NCBI GenBank assembly: GCA_964651385.1
Contig: CAZYYM010000024.1
Coordinates: 1 to 38,805 of the forward strand
Direction: 5' to 3'
Length of the DNA: 38,805 bases
Origin: GCA-001735895 sp964651385
GTDB lineage: Bacteria > Pseudomonadota > Gammaproteobacteria > GCA-001735895
The position numbers and the translations under genes are program-made. Every line of letters begins with the position of its first letter. Position 1 is the first letter of the stretch. Of the stretch, positions 23,494-30,686 are shown piece by piece. The notes below the pieces were generated by a model. The model was not told the DNA's origin. It saw only the letters and a program-made list of their open reading frames with translations, and searched no databases.

Positions 23494-24606
23494 TTACACG
23501 ACCCTATCAGGAAATACCCAGAGGCTCTTAGCCGGTAGCTCGATGTTAATCTGCTTGCCCGGTTCGATTTCTAATCGACGAACGGCATTGATCGACATAT
23601 CGGCAGCCATTGACATTTTATCGAGTTGCGCGTTGCCCAGTGACACCCGCCAGAAAGACCCGAGGAACTCCATTTCAACGACGTTCACCTGGAAAGTATT
23701 TTCGGTTGTCAATGAATTTGACCCTATGGTTGGGATTATGTCTTCGGGGCGAATAGCGACAGTTACCGAATTGCTGCCGTTTTGTGAATGCATTCGTGTT
23801 TCAAGCCCTATGCCACCGATGTTCACTCGATTCGGTCCGATAACTTTACCAGCCATTTGATTCATAGCACCGATAAAGTCGGCGACGAACAAGGTACCCG
23901 GCTCCCGGTATATTTCCGTCGGAGTGCCGACTTGTTCGATTACACCCTGATTCATGACGACGATGCGATCTGCCATAGTTAGCGCTTCCTCCTGATCGTG
24001 GGTTACCATTATCGTTGTAACACCCAGTCGCCTCTGCAAGGCTTTCATTTCATGTCTTAGGTGGGTACGGACCTTTGCATCGAGTGCGGAAAGAGGTTCA
24101 TCCAGTAACAGTAAGCCCGGTGAAGTCGCAAGCGCACGAGCCAGCGCAATACGTTGTTGCTGACCGCCAGACAATTGCGCCGGATATTTCCTGCCCTGGT
24201 CGGGTAAGCCGACCAGCTCGAGTAACTCTGCGACACGTTGTTGAATACGCGACTTAGCGGCCTTCTCGTTTTCCAGGCCGAAGGCTATATTTTTTTCGAC
24301 ACTTAAATTAGGAAATAGCGCATAAGACTGAAAGACAATACCAAAATCGCGTTCGGAAGGTGGCAAGGCAGAAATATCGATACCAGCCTGAACTACGGTA
24401 CCACTGGTTTGAATATCGAGACCGGCAATCGCCCGCAGCAATGTAGTTTTACCGCACCCGGAAGGCCCGAGGAAACAGACAAATTCACCTTCAAAGACAT
24501 CCAGGGAAACTTCGTTTAAAGCAACGAAATCACCAAAATGCTTACTCAGTCGATCGATTTGAAGGAAGGGCTCGGTTGCTTGTACTGCACTCGCCATAGT
24601 AGTCAC
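23494..24606 (-). CDS. ABC transporter ATPase, putative 2-aminoethylphosphonate importer (PhnT2/AepV-type)
   Basis: A 370-residue ATPase. Walker A GPSGCGKTT, Q-loop GIVFQSYALFPNLSV, signature LSGGQQQRIALARAL, Walker B LLLDEPLSALDAKVR and H-loop VTHDQEEALTMADR are intact. A C-terminal TOBE domain (about 285-365) is typical of the iron, spermidine and AEP importer group. It lies second in the operon, 104 bases after the binding-protein gene with a hairpin between, and 2 bases before the permease gene. Confidence 0.87.
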   Translation of the reverse strand: MTTMASAVQATEPFLQIDRLSKHFGDFVALNEVSLDVFEGEFVCFLGPSGCGKTTLLRAIAGLDIQTSGTVVQAGIDISALPPSERDFGIVFQSYALFPNLSVEKNIAFGLENEKAAKSRIQQRVAELLELVGLPDQGRKYPAQLSGGQQQRIALARALATSPGLLLLDEPLSALDAKVRTHLRHEMKALQRRLGVTTIMVTHDQEEALTMADRIVVMNQGVIEQVGTPTEIYREPGTLFVADFIGAMNQMAGKVIGPNRVNIGGIGLETRMHSQNGSNSVTVAIRPEDIIPTIGSNSLTTENTFQVNVVEMEFLGSFWRVSLGNAQLDKMSMAADMSINAVRRLEIEPGKQINIELPAKSLWVFPDRVV

Positions 24607-24661
24607 TGCAAATAGATGATTGATTCGAAATTAAGGATCCGGTTTAACCCCTGAAAGAAAC

Positions 24662-24689
24662 GGCCTGACCACTTCACAGTGATCAGGCC
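24662..24689 (-). promoter_or_regulatory. Intercistronic hairpin after the binding-protein gene
   Basis: Arms at 24662-24672 and 24679-24689 form an 11-bp stem (GGCCTGATCAC with GTGGTCAGGCC in the mRNA, one wobble) with a 6-base loop. It sits 22 bases past the binding-protein stop and is followed by CGTTTCTTTC, only a partial T-run. It probably attenuates or protects the 5' cistron so that binding protein is made in excess over ATPase and permease. Confidence 0.65.
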
Positions 24690-24710
24690 CAATATACTAG
24701 AGACTACTTA

Positions 24711-25736
24711 TTATTTGGGATCAGACTTGGAATCATAACGCTTCTGCCACTCGGTCAGGATGCGTTTACGATTATTGGCCGCAAATTCAAAATCATTATC
24801 GATCATTTTCTCGAGCAAGTTAGGTGGAAAATGCTTAACCGGCTTGGCAATACCAGGATAGGCAACCACAGCGTAACCAGTGTTATACATTTCATTGGCT
24901 GTTTTGGTAATCGACCAATCCACCAGTGTCTGCGCTGCTTTCATCTTGTCGGTACCGGCAACAATTGCGGTTGCCTCCATGTCCCAACCTACACCTTCAC
25001 TGGGTACGATAATATCGATAGGGGCACCTTTAGCTTTAGATTTAGCGCCTCGGAATGCGAAGGAAATACCAATGGGAATTTCACCAGCAGCCGCTAACTT
25101 ACAGGGCTTGGAACCCGAGTGAGTATAGCGTGCGATATTTTCATGCAAGCCATCCATGTAGGCCCAGCCACCGTTTTCGCCAAACATTTGCAGCCAACTG
25201 GACACATCGAGAAAACCGGTGCCTGACGAATTTGGATTTGGCATAATTAAGTGGCCTTTGTACATCGGATCGGTTAAATCCTTCCACGACTTCGGCGGTT
25301 TCAGATTATGCTTGGCCGCTTCGACAGTATTATAACAAACCGATGCAACCCAGGCGTCCATACCCACCCACGACGGTGTAGCACCTTTGTCGACAAATTT
25401 CTTATCCAGTGCGCCAACACCTTTCGGCTTGTATGGCTCAAGCATGCCTTCACTTTTTAACAATAACAGAGAAGTTGCCGCCAACCCCCAGACAACATCG
25501 GCCTGCGGGTTATTTTTTTCAGCTAATAGCTTGGCTGTAACAATACCAGTTGAGTCACGCACCCATTTTATCTTGATATCGGGATGCGCATTATTGAAAT
25601 TTTCAGCGTATCGCGCCAGATCCTCTGCCTCAACAGCGGTATATACGGTCAACTCGGTGGCCGCAACCGCCTGACTTATCGTTAATACCGAAACACCTAT
25701 AAATATTGCAATTTTTCCAAATATTTTTTGTATCAT
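24711..25736 (-). CDS. Putative 2-aminoethylphosphonate-binding protein (PhnS2/AepX-type)
   Basis: A 341-residue periplasmic binding protein. The ATG at 25736 has a strong Shine-Dalgarno GAGGAG 7 bases upstream; the frame's first ATG (25763) lacks one. A signal peptide ends near ISQAVAA. The mature region begins TELTVYTAVEAEDLARY, then IKWVRDSTGIVTAKLLAEK and ADVVWGLAATSLLLLKSEG. MPNPNSSGTGFLDVSSWLQMFGE, YTHSGSKPCKLAAAGE and the C-terminal ILTEWQKRYDSKSDPK all match, from memory, the family annotated as the putative AEP binder of the second type. Ligand is therefore inferred. It is the first gene of a five-gene operon. Confidence 0.85.
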   Translation of the reverse strand: MIQKIFGKIAIFIGVSVLTISQAVAATELTVYTAVEAEDLARYAENFNNAHPDIKIKWVRDSTGIVTAKLLAEKNNPQADVVWGLAATSLLLLKSEGMLEPYKPKGVGALDKKFVDKGATPSWVGMDAWVASVCYNTVEAAKHNLKPPKSWKDLTDPMYKGHLIMPNPNSSGTGFLDVSSWLQMFGENGGWAYMDGLHENIARYTHSGSKPCKLAAAGEIPIGISFAFRGAKSKAKGAPIDIIVPSEGVGWDMEATAIVAGTDKMKAAQTLVDWSITKTANEMYNTGYAVVAYPGIAKPVKHFPPNLLEKMIDNDFEFAANNRKRILTEWQKRYDSKSDPK

Positions 25737-25763
25737 CTGATTGCTCCTCAAGGTTGGTTTCAT

Positions 25764-25983
25764 TCAAAACCTGGTTATAACAGCCTTATATGACAAAACA
25801 TATAAAACTCGTTTGTTATTTTTATTGCATACAACAAATCAATTGTAAAATATAAAAGAATTGTTGTCTGCCTATATTATTGATTCACTATATTTGCTGT
25901 CCAGAACAACATACCGATCAGCCATTACTATTGCAAAATGGTCAGAATATATGCATTACAGGATTATTTGATGAATATCCGTT
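25764..25983. other. AT-rich promoter region of the AEP-type importer operon
   Basis: About 220 very AT-rich bases with no reading frame of note. Imperfect inverted arms ACAACAAAT and AATTGTTGT (around 25830-25868) could be a regulator site, but the pattern is loose. A clear -35/-10 pair was not found on the minus strand. The Nudix gene, on the same strand, ends at 25984, so this region lies between two minus-strand genes. Confidence 0.35.
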
Positions 25984-26499
25984 TCACAGGCGACAAAATT
26001 CAGTCCAGATTTGCCGTAATATTCCCGTTAAATTACTGTGTTGGTCTGTTACCAACTGATCTATCCGGCTTACGCTAAGCCACTTACCCTCGTCAATTTC
26101 TTCACGTTGGAGATGCAGCTCACCGTCATAATAACAGCGAAAAATTTCACTGTGCTCCATGCCATTTAACCCGGACGGTTTAATATGAAATAAATATTCA
26201 GGTTCCTCATCGCACACTATGCCAAGTTCTTCGCCGAGTTCGCGTATAGCACAATCTAGATACGACTCACCACTATCAACATGGCCAGCCGCCGAGCTAT
26301 CCCACTGCCCCGGGTTTTCATCCTTAAGCATCGAACGCTTTTGAACAAATAACTCCGCATTGCTATTAAATACCAGGACATGCACCGCTCGATGCATCAA
26401 TCCCCTGGCGTGAATTTCACCCCGTGATTTCACGTCTATTACCTGATCATCAGTATCGACCACATCGAGTAATTCATCGCTTACTGATCCTATCATCAA
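25984..26499 (-). CDS. Nudix hydrolase (YfcD-like)
   Basis: A 171-residue Nudix protein. The Nudix box GHVDSGESYLDCAIRELGEELGI matches G-x5-E-x7-R-E-U-x-E-E-x-G-U exactly, so it should be active on a nucleoside-diphosphate-linked substrate or a pyrophosphate. The N-terminal layout (MHRAVHVLVFNSNAELFVQKRS, then PGQWDSSAAGHVDSGE) resembles YfcD and isopentenyl-diphosphate isomerase-like Nudix proteins. Two adjacent ATG codons exist at the start. It stands alone, divergent from the LysE gene. Confidence 0.85.
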   Translation of the reverse strand: MMIGSVSDELLDVVDTDDQVIDVKSRGEIHARGLMHRAVHVLVFNSNAELFVQKRSMLKDENPGQWDSSAAGHVDSGESYLDCAIRELGEELGIVCDEEPEYLFHIKPSGLNGMEHSEIFRCYYDGELHLQREEIDEGKWLSVSRIDQLVTDQHSNLTGILRQIWTEFCRL

Positions 26500-26585
26500 G
26501 TCATTCCAGATAATTTTTGTTTAAACTGTCTAATCAGGCTGTTACTGTTTTATTTACACTGATCGGACACTTATGAATCCTCACT

Positions 26586-27185
26586 ATGGACCTGGTTCTA
26601 CCGCTATTTTTATTTTCATTGACTGCAGCGATCACGCCAGGGCCGAACAATATCATGATTATGGCTTCGGGTCTGAATTTTGGCGCAGTTCGCAGTCTGC
26701 CACATTTGTTTGGCATCTGCTTCGGTTTCCCGGTTATGATTATCCTCATCGGCACCGGACTCGGTGCCGTGTTTGAACAATACCCGATATTGCACGAGAT
26801 AATAAAAGTCATCGGTATCGCCTATTTGATTTACCTGGCCTTGCGCATTGCTAATGCCGATAAAAGTACCCGTGTGGCAACACCCGGAAAGCCATTTACT
26901 TTTTTGCAATCGGCATTGTTTCAGTGGATCAACCCGAAGGGATGGATTATGGCGAGCAGTGCTATCGCGGCATATACAACAGTTGGCAACGACATATTCT
27001 CACAGGTATTGCTGATTGCTTTCATATTTTTCCTGGTGACATTTCCATCTGCCGGTACCTGGCTGATCTTCGGTGTTGGCCTGCAACGCTTTCTTGAACA
27101 GCCGAAATATCGAAGAACATTCAATGTCAGTATGGCGTTGTTGCTGGTTATTTCAATTTTGCCTGTTGCCTGGGAATTGGTATAA
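26586..27185 (+). CDS. LysE/RhtB-family amino-acid exporter
   Basis: A 199-residue inner-membrane protein with about six helices. The N-terminal SLTAAITPGPNNIMIMASGLNFG (about 11-33) is the LysE family signature, with KVIGIAYLIYLALRI in the middle and FQWINPKGWIMASSAIAAY after. Family members export amino acids or related small molecules. The exact substrate is unknown. It is a single-gene unit, divergent from the Nudix gene. Confidence 0.85.
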   Translation: MDLVLPLFLFSLTAAITPGPNNIMIMASGLNFGAVRSLPHLFGICFGFPVMIILIGTGLGAVFEQYPILHEIIKVIGIAYLIYLALRIANADKSTRVATPGKPFTFLQSALFQWINPKGWIMASSAIAAYTTVGNDIFSQVLLIAFIFFLVTFPSAGTWLIFGVGLQRFLEQPKYRRTFNVSMALLLVISILPVAWELV

Positions 27186-27417
27186 GTAGCTTTGATGATT
27201 GCCGGCGAATAGCCAAGATCGACAAATGGCTCAACAAAGACAAGTATTGATTCTGACAATATGTTGACAGGATTATCCAGATAATAACTGGAATATTTCT
27301 ATTGATCATAATTGCAAAGCGTTCACGCGCTCCTATAACTGTACCACAGCATAGTGTTGGCCTTGTCACGTACAGCTTCAACGATAACGAGTCAGGCCTA
27401 TCTCGTTTATTTCACTG

Positions 27418-27732
27418 TTAAATGCCCGTCACTAGAAAATCGATTGCAGCCACTACTTCATTTCTAAATAATTCGGCAGACTGTACTTTTTTCTTCAATA
27501 GACTTAAAGGTATGCTTGTAATTTGATGGGAGAGTAACGCAAAGTCTTTACCGTCGATTTGAATTAGCGGACAAAGGTTTTCAGGGTATTCTTTATTTAC
27601 CTTTTTCAGTTGAGTTAACGGAATTACAGCTCGACTATTTAAAGAATCAAGGAGATTAGTTTGTATATCTATAAAAAACGGGTAAGTTTTGTTAGTGTCT
27701 TTGTCAGTATTTCTGTATACGTCAAATTGCAT
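27418..27732 (-). CDS. ccdB: CcdB-family toxin
   Basis: A 104-residue CcdB-type toxin, which in the F-plasmid system poisons DNA gyrase. Family points are MQFDVYRNTDK at the N-terminus, PFFIDIQTNLLDSLNSRAVIPL, and the C-terminal VAAIDFLVTGI. Length is standard (about 101-105), and the last residues, important for gyrase poisoning in CcdB (W-G-I in F), are T-G-I here. It begins 2 bases after the antitoxin gene. Confidence 0.85.
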   Translation of the reverse strand: MQFDVYRNTDKDTNKTYPFFIDIQTNLLDSLNSRAVIPLTQLKKVNKEYPENLCPLIQIDGKDFALLSHQITSIPLSLLKKKVQSAELFRNEVVAAIDFLVTGI

Positions 27733-27734
27733 TA

Positions 27735-27980
27735 TCAGAACACCCTATACTTGTCAGAAAAAAGTCCATTCTCTTCGGCTAGTTCATTACAGGCCTGTAT
27801 TGCCTCGCGGTTTTCATCGAGCCACAGTTTGCACTTTTTTTCTCGGACTTTTCCACGTAAAGCTTCTTCCAATGTTGCTGAAAGATTAATCTTCAAATCA
27901 CGGGCTTGCACCAGTAACTCTTTATTTATACTGAGATTTGTCGCTTTTTTGGTTGGTCTGCTATCGGCGGCAGGTTGCAT
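27735..27980 (-). CDS. ccdA: CcdA-family antitoxin
   Basis: An 81-residue antitoxin with an N-terminal ribbon-helix-helix domain (KKATNLSINKELLVQARDLKINLSATLEEALR) and a CcdB-binding C-terminal tail (WLDENREAIQACNELAEENGLFSDKYRVF) of the CcdA form. GAGGT precedes the ATG. It is co-transcribed with ccdB and should repress its own promoter at the twin palindrome 28004-28024. There is no plasmid gene nearby, so this is a chromosomal locus. Confidence 0.87.
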   Translation of the reverse strand: MQPAADSRPTKKATNLSINKELLVQARDLKINLSATLEEALRGKVREKKCKLWLDENREAIQACNELAEENGLFSDKYRVF

Positions 27981-28003
27981 CTTAGGTACCTCTTGTATAG
28001 AGT

Positions 28004-28024
28004 ATGCGCATAATTAATGCGCAT
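28004..28024. promoter_or_regulatory. Putative CcdA operator: two ATGCGCAT palindromes, 13-bp period
   Basis: Two perfect 8-base palindromes ATGCGCAT (28004-28011 and 28017-28024) are separated by AATTA, placed 24-44 bases upstream of the ccdA ATG. Two equal sites on nearly the same DNA face fit cooperative binding by ribbon-helix-helix dimers. A -10-like TATACA follows on the minus strand. The sequence is directly seen; the regulator is inferred from autoregulated ccd loci. Confidence 0.6.
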
Positions 28025-28116
28025 CATGTTAGATGTAGGCATTTAACAAGTCAAGGCAGCCGACGCAAAAACACACTCGACTGCGCGAAGCGTTAGCATT
28101 GCATAGGAATCGAGTA

Positions 28117-28298
28117 ATGAAAAAAATTGGATTAGTAGGTGGAATAGGGTGGCCCTCAACTATTGTAAACGCCGGCCCATTCCCGAAGCTATTTGCCGAA
28201 AGATAATGCATCCTGTTATTTCTGGCTTCAAAGGTATTAATTACCTCAATTCATCAGCTATTCATGCAGCAGCTGTTTTTCAGGCATGTATTGATTAA
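28117..28298 (+). pseudogene. Aspartate/glutamate racemase remnant (internal deletion)
   Basis: ATG at 28117 opens MKKIGLVGGIGWPSTI, the exact N-terminal signature of aspartate/glutamate racemases, but it stops after 29 codons at 28206. A second frame overlapping that stop (28206-28298, TAATG) ends LNSSAIHAAAVFQACID, like the family's C-terminal D-T-T-x-I-H-A-x-A-A-V segment. The middle of a roughly 230-residue gene is missing. The N-terminal match is clear; the C-terminal one is weaker. Confidence 0.65.
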
Positions 28299-28418
28299 TT
28301 ATGCTAACTGGACTTCCCTCATATCGAAGGGCACTCAGCCTATTAATGATTCGCTTCGAGATCGAATCGAACCTGAATAGCCGTTAATAGCATCCGCCAG
28401 GCGAGTTAAGCTAATTAT

Positions 28419-29258
28419 CTACCCCTTCAAATACCTGGCATGAAACTCAAAATGCTCCCCCAGAAAGCTCGCAATAAAATGATAACTATGATCATAACCT
28501 GGTTGTCGACGAATCGTGTGAACTTGCCCCTGAGCTTCGCAGGCTGCCCGAAAATTCTCAGGCAATAGCTGGCCATCGTGCAGGAACTCATCGGCTTCAC
28601 CCTGATCGATTAATATGTCACTGACTTTTGCACCGCCATTGATCAGGCAGGTCGCATCATAGGCTTGCCAGGTACTTTCATCGTCACCCAGATAAAGACC
28701 AAAGCAACCTTTTCCCCAATCACAGTTAACCGGATTAGCAATTGGTGCAAAGGCCGATACTGAACGAAACGCATCCGGATTTTTTAATGCGCAAATCAAT
28801 GCGCCATGCCCACCCATCGAATGCCCACTCACCGATTTCGCACCTGGTATTAGAGGTAGATTAGCTTCGCTTAACGCAGGCAGTTCGTTGATAACATAAT
28901 CATACATTTGGTAGTGCGTCGACCAGGGCGCCTCCGTAGCATTGACATAGAAGCCTGCACCTTGCCCTAAATCATATCGTTCCGGTTCATCAGATACATC
29001 ATCACCGCGCGGGCTGGTATCTGGAAATACGATGGCGATACCATGCTCGGCAGCATAACGCTGCGCGCCGGCCTTGGTGCGGGCATTGTCATCGGTGCAA
29101 GTCAAACCGGATAGCCAGTATAGCGTCGGCACCTTGCCGTCACGCGACTGCGGCGGCAAGTAGACGGAAAAAGTCATTTCGCAATGACAACTGCTGGACT
29201 GGTGCGTATATCGGTTTAGATAGCCACCGGACTCCTTGATCGTTTCAATTTCTTTCAT
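28419..29258 (-). CDS. fghA: S-formylglutathione hydrolase
   Basis: A 279-residue esterase-D-type hydrolase that releases formate and glutathione from S-formylglutathione, the second step of glutathione-dependent formaldehyde oxidation. The catalytic serine is Ser147 in GHSMGGHGAL. Other family landmarks are PTLYWLSGLTCTDDNARTKAGAQRYAAEHG, FPDTSPRGDDV, and the C-terminal IRRQPGYDHSYHFIASFLGEHFEFHA with the catalytic histidine. It begins 19 bases after the dehydrogenase gene, so both form one operon. Confidence 0.95.
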   Translation of the reverse strand: MKEIETIKESGGYLNRYTHQSSSCHCEMTFSVYLPPQSRDGKVPTLYWLSGLTCTDDNARTKAGAQRYAAEHGIAIVFPDTSPRGDDVSDEPERYDLGQGAGFYVNATEAPWSTHYQMYDYVINELPALSEANLPLIPGAKSVSGHSMGGHGALICALKNPDAFRSVSAFAPIANPVNCDWGKGCFGLYLGDDESTWQAYDATCLINGGAKVSDILIDQGEADEFLHDGQLLPENFRAACEAQGQVHTIRRQPGYDHSYHFIASFLGEHFEFHARYLKG

Positions 29259-29277
29259 TGTCTGGATTCAACTAGCA

Positions 29278-30396
29278 TTAATCGAATGTGATGACCGACT
29301 TAATGCTCTTACCTTCGTGCATTAAATCGAAAGCTGTATTAATTTCCTCGAGCGGCATGGTGTGAGTGACCAGGCTATCGAGCTCAATATCACCATTCAT
29401 ATATTGATCGACCATGCCGGGAATTTGGCTGCGCCCCTTGACCCCGCCGAATGCTGACCCAATCCATTGACGACCAACAACCAGGTTAAACGGGCGCGTG
29501 CTGATTTCCTGTCCAGCACCAGCAACACCGATGACAGTTGAAACACCCCAGCCCATATGCACGCTTTCCAGTGCATCGCGCATGACCTGTACATTACCGG
29601 TACAGTCAAATGAATAATCGACCCCACCATCGGTCATTTCCTGGAGAAATTCCGGCATCGAGCCATCGACATCTTTAGGATTGACGAAGTCGGTCGCGCC
29701 CATCGAACGTGCAATCGCCTCCTTGTCCGGATTGATGTCTATCGCAATAATTCGTTCAGCTTTAGCGATTACCGCGCCCTGGATTACCGACAAACCGACT
29801 GTTCCAAGTCCGAATACTGCGACTGAAGAGCCCGCGTTGACCTTCGCCGTATTGATAACCGCACCGATACCGGTAGTCACGCCACAACCAAGCAGGCAAG
29901 CCATATCGAGTGGAGCCTCTTTGGCAATCTTAGCCAGCGCGATTTCCGGAACTACCGTGTATTCGGAGAATGTTGAACAACCCATATAGTGGTAGATTTC
30001 CTTGCCGCCTACCTTGAAACGTCGTGTACCGTCGGGCATGTAACCGGTCCAGATGGTCCCTGCAATCGACTGACAGAGATTCGATTTGTTCGAACTACAA
30101 TAACCACAGCTTGGCTCCCGGCATTCGGGAATATACAACGGGATTACATGATCACCGGGCTTCAAGTCCTTCACACCCGGGCCGCATTCAACGACTTCAC
30201 AACCACCTTCGTGACCGAGGATTGCCGGAAATTCGCCTTCCGGATCTTCACCGGACAGCGTAAAAGCATCGGTGTGACAGACACCGGATGCATGGACCTT
30301 CAACAATACCTCGCCTTCGCGCGGACCTTCGACTTCAACTTCTTCTATTTGCAGGGGTTTGTTGGGTTCCCATGCGATGGCTGCTTTACATTTCAT
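29278..30396 (-). CDS. frmA: S-(hydroxymethyl)glutathione dehydrogenase (class III ADH)
   Basis: A 372-residue zinc alcohol dehydrogenase oxidising S-hydroxymethylglutathione to S-formylglutathione with NAD+. Catalytic zinc residues lie in GVCHTDAFTLSG and GHEGGCEVVE, with the later Cys in LLGCGVTTG. The cofactor fold is VAVFGLGTVGLS. The structural-zinc cysteines have an unusual spacing, C-x4-C-x2-C-x7-C (PECREPSCGYC...NLC), two residues longer than the common C-x2-C-x2-C-x7-C. It precedes fghA in a two-gene operon, and a promoter should lie in 30397-30686. Confidence 0.95.
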   Translation of the reverse strand: MKCKAAIAWEPNKPLQIEEVEVEGPREGEVLLKVHASGVCHTDAFTLSGEDPEGEFPAILGHEGGCEVVECGPGVKDLKPGDHVIPLYIPECREPSCGYCSSNKSNLCQSIAGTIWTGYMPDGTRRFKVGGKEIYHYMGCSTFSEYTVVPEIALAKIAKEAPLDMACLLGCGVTTGIGAVINTAKVNAGSSVAVFGLGTVGLSVIQGAVIAKAERIIAIDINPDKEAIARSMGATDFVNPKDVDGSMPEFLQEMTDGGVDYSFDCTGNVQVMRDALESVHMGWGVSTVIGVAGAGQEISTRPFNLVVGRQWIGSAFGGVKGRSQIPGMVDQYMNGDIELDSLVTHTMPLEEINTAFDLMHEGKSIKSVITFD

Positions 30397-30432
30397 GAAT
30401 GTTTTCCTCTATTGTTTTTCGTTTTGGCTTAA

Positions 30433-30686
30433 ATCTAGATCTCTGTTCTGCAGATTAAAATGAATGGATATGTCAGTCAAGAAATTGAAACGATGTGTCT
30501 ATGATGTATCACCAGGGATAACAGGAACCTCCAGGGCACCGACCATTGATACACTCAGGATCACAGGAAAGAATTTAACCACCTGAAAACCCAGTCTTTT
30601 CTACTCTGGCCCGATCCAGCGAGGAAACCATGAAAACAATATCCGATCTCAAAAACAGTTTTCTTCATTTCGCCACCAGCTCCGGT
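30433..30686. other. Intergenic region between frmA and the Fe-ADH gene
   Basis: About 250 bases without a recognisable gene. It should contain the frmA-fghA promoter (minus strand) and the 3' end of the Fe-ADH message. A loose TGTCT-N8-TCAC pattern near 30493 is too degenerate to call a CRP-like site. No FrmR-type operator or strong terminator was recognised. Confidence 0.35.

Noticed and set aside
27186..27417. Possible regulator remnant downstream of the LysE gene
   Set aside because: Short frames such as one reading EPFVDLGYSPAIIKA did not match any family I recognise; treated as non-coding.
30490..30515. CRP-like site upstream of frmA
   Set aside because: Only a loose TGTCT...TCAC similarity with wrong spacing, unlike the perfect site at 16508-16523.
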